DNA from: Bifidobacterium breve
GTDB taxonomy: Bacteria > Actinomycetota > Actinomycetes > S36-B12
DNA: 16,146 nt
Assembly (NCBI GenBank): GCA_945900705.1
Contig: CAMDKJ010000021.1
Coordinates: forward strand, 1 to 16,146
Direction: 5' to 3'
Shown: positions 1 through 7,069 of the stretch, in pieces
How the letters are laid out: the number at the start of each line of letters is the position of its first letter
Position numbering within the stretch: position 1 is the stretch's first letter
Notes under the pieces: generated by a model
What the model was told of the DNA's origin: nothing
Seen by the model: only the letters and a program-made list of their open reading frames with translations
Database searches by the model: none
Program-made: the position numbers and the translations under genes

Positions 1-403
1 AAGTTGGATCCGTAGGAACCGTACGCCAGCCCAGAACCAGTAGCCCTTCATCGCGCGCGATCCGCTCCACCGTACTTTTGCTCGCGGCAACCTCTTCGGC
101 AGTCTGCGGTAAGAACGCGATGCCTACCGCATACTGCCCCGCTGGTGGCAGTTCAAATGCCACGTTTACGCGCAGGAAGGCATCTGGTACCTGCAGTAAA
201 ATGCCAGCACCATCGCCACTATCTGGCTCGCTCCCTGAGGCACCACGATGATCAAGGTTTCTAAGCGCCGTCAAAGCTTTAGCAATCACCGCATGGGAAC
301 CGGCCCCGGTGAGCGTTGCGACGAAAGCGACACCGCATGCATCATGTTCGCGCGTTGGGTCATAAAGACCCTGCGCGAAAGGTAAGTTGGTGAGCACAGA
401 CAT
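1..403 (-). CDS. gltB: Glutamate synthase (NADPH) large subunit, N-terminal part (cut by the left window edge)
   Basis: This is the first 134 codons of the large subunit of glutamate synthase, which makes two glutamates from glutamine and 2-oxoglutarate with the GltD subunit. The start ATG (403) is followed by a 22-residue leader and then the motif DACGVAFVATL. In this family the Cys (here Cys23) becomes the N-terminal nucleophile of the class II glutamine amidotransferase domain after the propeptide is removed. The stretch LRNLDHRGASGSEPDSGDGA (residues about 52-71) is typical of the family. A good ribosome site (GAAAGGG, 409-415, 5 nt from ATG) supports the start. It lies 100 bp after lgt on the same strand. 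The two inverted repeats in that gap could mean it has its own control. The rest of the gene, and any gltD, lie outside the window. Confidence 0.93.
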   Translation of the reverse strand, partial: MSVLTNLPFAQGLYDPTREHDACGVAFVATLTGAGSHAVIAKALTALRNLDHRGASGSEPDSGDGAGILLQVPDAFLRVNVAFELPPAGQYAVGIAFLPQTAEEVAASKSTVERIARDEGLLVLGWRTVPTDPT

Positions 404-424
404 CTAAGCCCTTTCGCCGTCGAG

Positions 425-453
425 CCACCCTTCGGCAAAACCTCAGAGGGTGG
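425..453 (-). promoter_or_regulatory. Inverted repeat in the gltB 5' region
   Basis: A perfect 7-bp inverted repeat, CCACCCT (425-431) and AGGGTGG (447-453), encloses a 15-nt loop. It lies about 20-50 bp upstream of the gltB start and just before its ribosome site. There is no T-run after it, so it is a poor match to an intrinsic terminator. It could be an operator or a small RNA hairpin in the gltB leader. The structure is seen directly; the role is inferred. Confidence 0.35.
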
Positions 454-476
454 ATTTGACAGGACGACGTTGGCCT

Positions 477-498
477 ATCGGGTCAGATACTACCCGAT
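477..498 (-). promoter_or_regulatory. Inverted repeat just downstream of lgt (terminator-like hairpin or operator)
   Basis: A perfect 7-bp inverted repeat, ATCGGGT (477-483) and ACCCGAT (492-498), has an 8-nt centre and begins 5 bp after the lgt stop codon. On the minus strand it could fold as a hairpin and act as a terminator or processing site, although no U-tract follows. Its 22-bp dyad shape would also suit a dimeric regulator controlling gltB. The sequence alone does not decide between these. Confidence 0.4.
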
Positions 499-503
499 CG
501 CAT

Positions 504-1388
504 TTAGGTGTCGCTCTCCACTGCCGATGTGGAGTGAAAATCACCTTGCGTGGTGGTGGACACCGCCGGGTCGGCCGCGACGCTTTCGCGGCCCGGCCGC
601 CGCCGGGCGGAAATAAGCAGGTAGACCAGAGCCCCGATGCCAACAAGTAACGCGGTCCAGATATTTAGCCGAAGGCCCAGTATTGAATTGGCCGTATCAA
701 TGCGAAGGGACTCGATCCATAAACGCCCAGCGCAGTACAACGCGACATAAAGGGCAAATACCCGGCCGTGCCCCATGTTGAATCGCCTATCAGCCCAAAT
801 GAGAACTACCACGATGCCCAGTAGCCAAATAGACTCATAGAGGAAAGTCGGCTGGAAGGTGGCGAAACTTTCGTAGCCGGTTGGCCGGTGTTCGGGATCA
901 ATTTCAAGTGCCCACGGCAAAGTTGTCGGGGCACCAAAGAGTTCTTGGTTAAACCAATTACCAAAGCGGCCGATCGCTTGCGCTAAGGCAATACCCGGGG
1001 CAATCGCATCGGCGATCGGAGGCAGCGCCACTTTCGCGCGCTTGGCCCCGATCCAGGCACCTAGGGCGCCGAGGGTCACCGCGCCCCAAATACCGAGTCC
1101 ACCGTCCCAGATTCGAAATGCTGCGGCTAATCCGCGGCCATCGGGGCCGAAGTAAAGTTGCGCATCACTTATCACGTGGTAGAGGCGGCCGCCCACGATG
1201 CCAAATGGCACCGCCCAGATCGCGATATCAGTTATCAACCCGGGCCTACCGCCGCGAGCCAGATAGCGCTTATTGCCGAGCCACACCGCAACCACGATGC
1301 CGATGACGATCAAAAGGGCATAAGCCCGGATCGGAACCGGACCAAGCTCCCATACCCCAGCCGGTGGGCTAGGGATAAATGCTGGCAC
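504..1388 (-). CDS. lgt: Prolipoprotein diacylglyceryl transferase
   Basis: Lgt moves a diacylglyceryl group from phosphatidylglycerol to the lipobox Cys of prelipoproteins in the cytoplasmic membrane. The N-terminus reads PAFIPSPPAGVWELGPVPIR, close to other actinobacterial Lgt proteins. The chain has about seven hydrophobic segments, contains RIWDGGLGIWGA, and carries the family signature region IGRFGNWFNQELFG. A polar tail of about 30 residues rich in Ser, Thr and Ala follows the last membrane segment. I chose the GTG at 1388, which gives 294 residues, because the protein then starts four residues before IPSPP and a GGTGGTGG stretch lies just upstream. An earlier in-frame GTG at 1409 would add seven residues (VRAGGGS). 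It follows the DsbA-like gene by 14-35 bp, depending on the start, and is probably cotranscribed with it. Confidence 0.95.
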   Translation of the reverse strand: MPAFIPSPPAGVWELGPVPIRAYALLIVIGIVVAVWLGNKRYLARGGRPGLITDIAIWAVPFGIVGGRLYHVISDAQLYFGPDGRGLAAAFRIWDGGLGIWGAVTLGALGAWIGAKRAKVALPPIADAIAPGIALAQAIGRFGNWFNQELFGAPTTLPWALEIDPEHRPTGYESFATFQPTFLYESIWLLGIVVVLIWADRRFNMGHGRVFALYVALYCAGRLWIESLRIDTANSILGLRLNIWTALLVGIGALVYLLISARRRPGRESVAADPAVSTTTQGDFHSTSAVESDT

Positions 1389-1423
1389 CGAACCACCACC
1401 AGCACGCACGAGAGACCCGATGC

Positions 1424-2221
1424 CTATTTCGCCACCTCAGCAGCAATAGCTGCCTCAAGGGCAACGGGATCGGACAGGACACCGCCGTCGAGCAGAATGC
1501 CGTTTAGATACCCAGCCGGGGTGCCGGGCACCTCCTCCTTGAGGAAACTGTCATAGCTATTCGCTGCCCAACCGGTGTAAGTGCGATCTGCAACACAACT
1601 GTTAAATGTGTCAAGTGCCGGACCGGCGATACCAGCGCCTACGGCAAAAGTCAGTAATTGCTCGTCGCTGTAGCCATCACCTTCGGTCGCGGGCTGATTC
1701 TTGTACACCAAATCGTGGAACTCCAGCGCCTTGCCGGCGTCAGCGGCACAGCCCCAAGCCGCAACCGCCCGAACTGATGCGTCATTACCTAATCGCAAGT
1801 CCAAGAAGGTGGTCGGGCGCCAGATCAGTTGCACCTTGCCTTCGTCAGCGAGAGAGACAATGCCAGCACCGTTTTTCTCTTCCAAAGCCGCACATGATGG
1901 GCACTGGAAATCCTCCCAGATCGTCAGCACCGGGACACCTTGAGCACCGGGGTTGTATGGCAGGCCGTACTCATTGGGATCACCGGACGCAATCACCCCT
2001 GTCGGAAGGGCCGCAGCCGCATCCGCGGCCACCGTGGCTGGCGTGCCGGTGGTGTCGGTGCTCTTTGCCACCACCGCGATTGCGATGATCCCGACGACTA
2101 CAACTAACACCGTGACCGCACCAAAAATGCGGATTGTGCGCTCTCGGCGCTTCTCACCGGACTGCGACGCCGCTCGAGCTGCCGCTGCCTTGTCACGCCG
2201 ATTCTTGCCGCCCTCGCTCAT
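1424..2221 (-). CDS. Membrane-anchored DsbA-family thioredoxin-fold protein
   Basis: This 265-residue protein is probably an extracytoplasmic thiol-disulfide oxidoreductase. A basic cytoplasmic head (residues 1-32, rich in Lys, Arg and Ala) is followed by one membrane segment (about 33-52). A linker leads to a thioredoxin-like domain with the motif EDFQCPSC (CPSC at 107-110). VPGTPAGY near residue 235 supplies the expected cis-Pro loop. Two further cysteines, Cys158 and Cys209, may form a second structural disulfide as in related actinobacterial proteins. The start ATG has a GAGGGAG ribosome site about 9 nt upstream. The gene lies between trpA (76-bp gap) and lgt, the same neighbourhood seen in Streptomyces. 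Its role would be disulfide formation in secreted proteins; a direct link to tryptophan synthesis is not evident. Confidence 0.88.
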   Translation of the reverse strand: MSEGGKNRRDKAAAARAASQSGEKRRERTIRIFGAVTVLVVVVGIIAIAVVAKSTDTTGTPATVAADAAAALPTGVIASGDPNEYGLPYNPGAQGVPVLTIWEDFQCPSCAALEEKNGAGIVSLADEGKVQLIWRPTTFLDLRLGNDASVRAVAAWGCAADAGKALEFHDLVYKNQPATEGDGYSDEQLLTFAVGAGIAGPALDTFNSCVADRTYTGWAANSYDSFLKEEVPGTPAGYLNGILLDGGVLSDPVALEAAIAAEVAK

Positions 2222-2245
2222 CTGCAGTACTCCCTCAGGTCAAGA

Positions 2246-2258
2246 AATTGAGTCAATT
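2246..2258 (-). promoter_or_regulatory. 13-bp palindrome upstream of the dsbA-like gene
   Basis: AATTGA-G-TCAATT is a perfect 6-1-6 dyad in the 76-bp gap between trpA and the DsbA-like gene, 25-37 bp before that gene's start. It is A+T-rich compared with its surroundings and contains TTGACT on the minus strand, which resembles a -35 box, but I see no convincing -10 at the right distance. It could be an operator for a small dimeric repressor. Confidence 0.3.
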
Positions 2259-2297
2259 GAAAACCACTTAAGGCCAACGGTACGGGACCTAGCCGAC

Positions 2298-3095
2298 TCA
2301 CCGGTGAACCCCCTCGGCCAGTTCGCCGGCAAAATTGCGCACAGCGGCGAGCGCGGCTGGCAGATCTGCCGCCTGTCGGATACAGCGGACAAAAGCCGAG
2401 CCCACGATCACCCCGTCGGAATAGGCCGCCACCTCATGGGCCTGCGCCCCGGTTGAAACCCCGAGGCCAACCGCAATAGGTAAGTCGGTGGCCAGCCTGG
2501 CTCGGGCTACCAAGCCCTGGGCCCCAGCACCGACTTGGCTTCGCGCCCCGGTCACGCCCATTGTTGACGCGGCGTAGACGAACCCTGAAGTGTTGTTAAC
2601 TACCGTCACGATTCGATCATCGGTTGATGATGGCGCCACCAGAAAAATCCGGTCAATCTCATTGGCCTTGGTTGCGGCGAGCCATGGGCCGGCCTCCTCC
2701 GGGGTTAAGTCCGGGGTAATTACCCCATTGCCGCCGGCTGCTGCCAGTGCGACCGCAAACCGCTCAACACCGTAACGCTCAATTGGGTTCCAGTAGGACA
2801 TCACCAAGATCGCCGCCCGCTCCCCGTCGAGGCGGCGAACAACATCTAGCACTACATCGGTGGTGGTTCCCGCGGATAACGCTGCGTCCACCGCGAATTG
2901 GATATCCGCACCATCCATTAATGGATCCGAGTACGGCAGCCCTACCTCAATGGCATCAACCCCCGCGTCGATCATTGCGTTCATTAGCTCAACGGACGCA
3001 TCAGGGGTCGGGAACCCAGCCGGCAGATAGCCAATGAGCGCCGCACGATTTGCCGATTTGGTTTGCGCGAAGACCTCGGATAACCGCCGGCTCAT
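2298..3095 (-). CDS. trpA: Tryptophan synthase alpha subunit
   Basis: TrpA cleaves indole-3-glycerol phosphate to indole and glyceraldehyde 3-phosphate and channels indole to TrpB. The 265-residue TIM barrel is full length for the family. The catalytic pair is visible as Glu50 in IEVGLPYSDP and Asp61 in MDGADIQ, matching Glu49 and Asp60 of the Salmonella enzyme. The loop region YAASTMGVTGARS and the phosphate-site region VGLGVSTGAQA are intact. The gene starts with an ATG that overlaps the trpB stop (ATGA), with GAGGG shortly before it inside trpB. This points to translational coupling and equal amounts of the two subunits. A 76-bp gap separates it from the DsbA-like gene downstream. Confidence 0.97.
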   Translation of the reverse strand: MSRRLSEVFAQTKSANRAALIGYLPAGFPTPDASVELMNAMIDAGVDAIEVGLPYSDPLMDGADIQFAVDAALSAGTTTDVVLDVVRRLDGERAAILVMSYWNPIERYGVERFAVALAAAGGNGVITPDLTPEEAGPWLAATKANEIDRIFLVAPSSTDDRIVTVVNNTSGFVYAASTMGVTGARSQVGAGAQGLVARARLATDLPIAVGLGVSTGAQAHEVAAYSDGVIVGSAFVRCIRQAADLPAALAAVRNFAGELAEGVHR

Positions 3096-4321
3096 CTACC
3101 CTCAGACATCTCGATACCTTCGGGCGCACCGATACCAAACCACCTAGCCGCGGTTGCAACATCCTTATCGCCGCGGCCTGACAAGTTGAGCAGCAATACC
3201 GCATCCGACCCTAACTCACGACCCACTCGCATTGCACCTGCTAATGCATGCGCCGTTTCAATCGCCGGAATAATCCCTTCGGTACGGCTCAGTAACGCGA
3301 AAGCCTCCATCGCCTCATCATCATTGATTGGTTCATATGTCGCGCGCCCGGTGTCATGGAGCCAAGAATGCTCTGGTCCAACACCTGGATAGTCAAGGCC
3401 TGCGCTTATCGAATGCGATGCGATTGTTTGGCCCCACTCATCTTGCATGACGTAGGTGCGGGTGCCGTGCAGCACTCCTGGTGAACCAGCAGCGAAGCGG
3501 GCCGCATGGCGACCGGTCTCGACTCCGTCGCCACCGGCCTCATAGCCGCGCAATTGCACCGATGGATCGTCGATGAATCCACTAAACAACCCCATCGCAT
3601 TTGACCCACCACCAACACATGCGATGACCGCATCCGGTAGCCGGCCTTCAGCCTCTTGGATTTGTTTGCGGGCTTCGCGCCCGACGACCGACTGAAAATA
3701 GCGGACGATCTCTGGAAATGGCGCCGGACCGGTGACTGTACCGAGCACATAGTGAGTTCGCTCGACTGTTGACACCCAGTCCCGCATTGCTTCATTGATG
3801 GCATCCTTGAGAGTGCGACTACCAGCGGTAACTGAAAACACCTCAGCACCAAGTAACTGCATTCGAACCACGTTAAGGGCCTGCCGACGGGTATCTTCCT
3901 CGCCCATGAATACCGTGCATTCCAGTCCGAGGAGCGCCGCCGCGGTTGCAGTAGCAACCCCATGCTGGCCTGCCCCTGTCTCGGCAATCATCCGAGTCTT
4001 GCCCATCCGTTGGGTCAATAGAGCTTGCCCAATCGCGTTATTGATTTTATGTGAACCGGTGTGGTTTAGATCTTCACGTTTCAAATAAACACGGGCTCCC
4101 CCGCAATGCGCGGCAAACCGATCCGCTCGAGTCAGTGGGCTTGGCCTACCGGTGTACGAGCGCTCCAACTCGGTTAGCCGAGCGATGAAATTCGGATCAA
4201 CAATCGCAGAACGAAATGCGGCATCCAATTCATCAAGTGCAGCGGTGAGCGCCTCGGGTACGAAGCGACCTCCGTACGGCCCGTAATGCCCCGAGACGGC
4301 TGCGGTGCTAACTGTTGTCAA
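3092..4321 (-). CDS. trpB: Tryptophan synthase beta subunit
   Basis: TrpB is the pyridoxal-phosphate enzyme that joins indole and serine to make tryptophan in the alpha2-beta2 complex. The 409-residue protein contains GHYGPYGGRFVPE near the start, the PLP lysine Lys92 in HTGSHKINNA, the conserved Glu114 in AETGAGQHG, and the phosphate-binding glycine loop GGGSNAMG. It is the standard TrpB1 type that pairs with TrpA, not the stand-alone TrpB2. The start must be a TTG (4321), 3 bp after the trpC stop, because no ATG or GTG occurs before the conserved SGHYGPYGG region. TTG may lower initiation or rely on ribosomes finishing trpC. It overlaps trpA by 4 bp. Confidence 0.97.
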   Translation of the reverse strand: MTTVSTAAVSGHYGPYGGRFVPEALTAALDELDAAFRSAIVDPNFIARLTELERSYTGRPSPLTRADRFAAHCGGARVYLKREDLNHTGSHKINNAIGQALLTQRMGKTRMIAETGAGQHGVATATAAALLGLECTVFMGEEDTRRQALNVVRMQLLGAEVFSVTAGSRTLKDAINEAMRDWVSTVERTHYVLGTVTGPAPFPEIVRYFQSVVGREARKQIQEAEGRLPDAVIACVGGGSNAMGLFSGFIDDPSVQLRGYEAGGDGVETGRHAARFAAGSPGVLHGTRTYVMQDEWGQTIASHSISAGLDYPGVGPEHSWLHDTGRATYEPINDDEAMEAFALLSRTEGIIPAIETAHALAGAMRVGRELGSDAVLLLNLSGRGDKDVATAARWFGIGAPEGIEMSEGR

Positions 4322-4324
4322 CTC

Positions 4325-5137
4325 TTACTCACTTCTACTATGCCGAAGCGCGGGGTGTGCGCCGGCCGTTACTAGATCATGAACCGCCGCCCGCGGATCT
4401 TTATCTGTTACCAAACTCTCACCTACGAGAACCGCATCTGCTCCGGCCTCGGCGTAGGCAATTAGGTCGCGCGGGTCGCGCACCCCTGACTCAGCAATTC
4501 GCACACATGAGTCGGGAATCATGGGGGCCAACCGGTTAAAAACTGTGCGGTCGACTTCAAGGGTCTTCAAATTTCGGGCATTGACACCAATAATGCAAGC
4601 ACCCGCGTCTAGAGCCCGCTTCACCTCCAGCTCATCGTGCACCTCGACCAGCGCACTCAGGCCTAGACTCTTTGCCCGCTCCACCAAACTAACCAAGGCC
4701 GCTTGGTCAAGGGCCGCGACGATCAACAACGCCATGTCGGCGCCATAAACTTTTGCCTCCCATAGTTGGTAACTGGAGACGATGAAATCCTTGCGCAGGA
4801 TCGGGACATCCACTGCAGCTCGGACCGCCGCGAGATCTGCCAAGCTGCCGCCGAATCGCCGCTCTTCGGTGAGCACACTGATGCAGTGTGCTCCACCTTC
4901 TTCATATGCGCAGGCCAACATTGCCGGGTCAACAATTTCGGCAAGGGCTCCGCGACTGGGGCTCGCTCTTTTGACTTCCGCGATAACGGCGACTTGGTCG
5001 CCTTTAAGAACTTTGAAAACATCAATTGCCGGACGCACGTGCCCCGCGCGTTCCTTCAAGTCATCAAGTGGCAACGATTCAACCCGCTCCGCGAGGTCTT
5101 CGCGCACGCCCACGAGGATGTCGTCTAGCATGGTCAC
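4325..5137 (-). CDS. trpC: Indole-3-glycerol phosphate synthase
   Basis: TrpC closes the ring of carboxyphenylamino-deoxyribulose phosphate to give indole-3-glycerol phosphate, the substrate of TrpA. The single-domain TIM barrel has 270 residues and is not fused to TrpF. The active-site region IAEVKRASPSRG (residues about 52-63, with Glu54, Lys56 and the PSRG loop) is intact, as are LRKDFIV, GVNARNLKT, AESGVRDP and VLVGESLV. I kept the GTG start at 5137 because MTMLDDIL aligns with the usual MSVLDEI of actinobacterial TrpC. An ATG two codons later is possible. No clear ribosome site precedes either. It follows the DUF2752 gene by 35 bp and is tightly linked to trpB. Its substrate would have to come from TrpD, which is not in the window, and from PriA. 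Confidence 0.96.
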   Translation of the reverse strand: MTMLDDILVGVREDLAERVESLPLDDLKERAGHVRPAIDVFKVLKGDQVAVIAEVKRASPSRGALAEIVDPAMLACAYEEGGAHCISVLTEERRFGGSLADLAAVRAAVDVPILRKDFIVSSYQLWEAKVYGADMALLIVAALDQAALVSLVERAKSLGLSALVEVHDELEVKRALDAGACIIGVNARNLKTLEVDRTVFNRLAPMIPDSCVRIAESGVRDPRDLIAYAEAGADAVLVGESLVTDKDPRAAVHDLVTAGAHPALRHSRSE

Positions 5138-5172
5138 GCCGCAAGGATAACCGCAGGCGCGTATGGCCTCCG

Positions 5173-5661
5173 TCAGACCCCCGAAGATAGATATGGAACG
5201 AAATTGCGGATGATTCCGAAGGCCAGCACAATACCTAAACTTAGATAAGTAATTTTATTGCGGCGCTGAAACGCCATGCGAGTAACGGCGCCGCGATACC
5301 CGCGCCAACTACGAACTATCCATAACACCCAAAGCACAATGGCCGCCGGCACCAGGGCAAAGATCAACACATTGTGATCAGCAGCCCCGGCTAGGTCGCC
5401 GTGGAGTAAATCGTGCATGCCACGCAGGAAACCGCATCCAGGGCAGTCAATGCCCAAGAATGCTCGGGTCGGGCACAGTGGATAGTGACCAGATTCATTC
5501 GGGTCAACCGCCCTTACGTAACCCGAGCCGATCAATACCAATAGCCCGGTACTTAATGGCGCTATCAGCCTGCGCACCAACGGGCGGGTGTCAACACGCG
5601 CGGCCTCGACGATGTCTTGCGGTGACTGAACCACCACGTGCCCCGCCTGCTGTATCTCCAC
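5173..5661 (-). CDS. DUF2752 membrane protein
   Basis: This small membrane protein has no known biochemical function. It carries the DUF2752 signature: a Cys in LCPTRAFLG, then GIDCPGCGFLRGMHDLLHGD, then a downstream Ala-Ala-x-x-Asn (AADHN). About three hydrophobic segments are visible (around IAPLSTGLLVLIGSGY, VLIFALVPAAIVLWVLWIV and YLSLGIVLAFGII). The three cysteines (one CP and one CPGC pair) suggest metal or redox chemistry near the membrane, but that is inference. I chose the GTG at 5661 because GGAG (5668-5671) sits 6 nt upstream. The reading frame is open from a TTG at 5685, 1 bp after the kinase stop. DUF2752 genes are known neighbours of trp genes in actinobacteria, so the linkage to trpC is probably old, while the kinase upstream is the unusual neighbour. 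Confidence 0.85.
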   Translation of the reverse strand: MEIQQAGHVVVQSPQDIVEAARVDTRPLVRRLIAPLSTGLLVLIGSGYVRAVDPNESGHYPLCPTRAFLGIDCPGCGFLRGMHDLLHGDLAGAADHNVLIFALVPAAIVLWVLWIVRSWRGYRGAVTRMAFQRRNKITYLSLGIVLAFGIIRNFVPYLSSGV

Positions 5662-5667
5662 TATCTG

Positions 5668-5671
5668 CTCC
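5668..5671 (-). promoter_or_regulatory. Ribosome binding site that decides the DUF2752 start
   Basis: GGAG on the minus strand lies 6 nt before the GTG at 5661. The other possible starts (TTG at 5685, GTG at 5673) have no comparable site, so 5661 is preferred. Confidence 0.45.
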
Positions 5672-5686
5672 ACTTCACTTATCAAC

Positions 5687-7069
5687 CTAGCTTACGAGCG
5701 GTAATCGCACAGTAAATCGGGCACCGCCTTCGGGCGCTTGGCCAGCGAGAGCTTGGCCGCCGAGGCTTACCGACATACGCCCCACCAAAGCCAGCCCCAA
5801 CCCGGTCCCGACCGCGCGCACTCCGCGATAGCGATCATGTAGCGCCCCCGGCTCAAATGCCACGGCAATATCTTCCGGCGTCAAGCCTGGGCCAGCATCG
5901 CGGACTTCAAGCACCGCAAACGGCCCATCGGCGAAAATGTTGAGCACGATTATCGATCCCACGGGTGAAACTCGAAGCGCATTCTCCGCGAGGTTGTCAA
6001 TGACCTGCCGCAGCCTAACCGGGTCCACATGTGCGATGAGGGGCTCACTTGGCGTGTCACAGCGAAATTGCACTCGGTCGCGTGCACATCGATCGGCCCA
6101 AACTTCACCTGCCTCACGCACCACCTCACAAAGGTCGGTATCAAGTGGCGTCATTTGAAAATTGACCGCACCAAGCCGAGCGAGGTCAAGTAGATCAGTG
6201 ACTAGACGGTCGAGGCGAGCGGCCTCAGCGGCCAAGGTGACACCGGTTCGAGTTACTTCACCCGGTGGGATGACTCCGTCAGCAAGTGCTTCGCCGTAAC
6301 CCTTGACCGCCGTTAGTGGCGTGCGAAGTTCATGCGAGACCGATAGCAAGAACTCCCGCTGCCGACCTTCAGAGACCGCGAGTGCGGTGTTTAGATGGTT
6401 CAACGCCTCAGAGATATCTGCGATCTCACTAGGACCCTCTTCAATCAATAAGACATCTCGGGCACCGGAGGCCATTTGATTTGCCGCTTGCCTGGCGGCA
6501 CGCAGCGGCCTTGTTAACCGCCGCGAGGCCCAATAACCAATCGGTATTGATATTAGGAGTCCTAGAAGTAGCGCCACTCCAAAGCGAAGCAGCAGTGCTT
6601 GAGCCGAACCGCCGACCACTTTGACCGGAAGTTGCAAAACCAATGCGGAATCACCACTCATTTTGCGGCCTTCAACGAGGACCGGGCCGCCAGCCGCCAT
6701 CCCCTCGGTAGAAATTAACGAGCCACCCATCAAGCGCTGCATTTCGCCATCGGATAAACCCGGCGGCGGCGCGCTGTCGGAGCTGAGAATGTAACCAGTT
6801 ATTTGCTCCGCAACCAAGGTGCGCTCGAGTTCTTTGGGCAGCAGGGAGCTCGGCCCCAAACCCATATCCATCCCTAGCCCACCACGATCAAGTGCAGCCG
6901 CGGTGATATCCGTCAAACGACTTAGGCGCTCACGTGATTGCTGCAATGCTGCCGCGTTGATTAATAAATAGGAGACCGCAACCGCGACGACAACTACGAT
7001 TACTGCAACCGAACTGGTAAGAAGCACGGTGCGGGTCACGATGCTCATACGTGCCCGCCTAGTGGTCAC
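5687..7069 (-). CDS. Sensor histidine kinase (HAMP, HisKA, HATPase)
   Basis: This membrane sensor kinase is the partner of the response regulator directly upstream. In order it has a membrane segment (about residues 14-38), an extracytoplasmic sensor region of about 120 residues with no family I recognise, a second membrane segment (about 158-180), a HAMP region (RRLTRPLRAARQAANQM), and a HisKA domain with the phospho-acceptor His246 in SVSHELRTPL. The ATPase domain follows, with an N-box (DNLAENALR), a G1 box (DAGPGL, 391-396) and a G2 box (GTGLGLALV, 421-429), so the kinase looks intact. It starts with a GTG overlapping the regulator stop (GTGA). An ATG seven codons later with AGGCGG upstream is an alternative. 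The sensor region is rich in Gly, Met and Leu and lacks Cys, so it is not an obvious redox sensor. The signal is unknown. Confidence 0.93.
   Translation of the reverse strand: MTTRRARMSIVTRTVLLTSSVAVIVVVVAVAVSYLLINAAALQQSRERLSRLTDITAAALDRGGLGMDMGLGPSSLLPKELERTLVAEQITGYILSSDSAPPPGLSDGEMQRLMGGSLISTEGMAAGGPVLVEGRKMSGDSALVLQLPVKVVGGSAQALLLRFGVALLLGLLISIPIGYWASRRLTRPLRAARQAANQMASGARDVLLIEEGPSEIADISEALNHLNTALAVSEGRQREFLLSVSHELRTPLTAVKGYGEALADGVIPPGEVTRTGVTLAAEAARLDRLVTDLLDLARLGAVNFQMTPLDTDLCEVVREAGEVWADRCARDRVQFRCDTPSEPLIAHVDPVRLRQVIDNLAENALRVSPVGSIIVLNIFADGPFAVLEVRDAGPGLTPEDIAVAFEPGALHDRYRGVRAVGTGLGLALVGRMSVSLGGQALAGQAPEGGARFTVRLPLVS

Noticed and set aside
456..483. TTGACA-like box on the plus strand between lgt and gltB
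   Set aside because: No plus-strand gene follows it, and no -10 box lies at 16-18 bp. It is probably chance.
3406..3987. 193-residue minus-strand open frame within trpB
   Set aside because: It is a shadow of trpB in another frame with Arg-, Ser- and Cys-rich random composition and no family motif.
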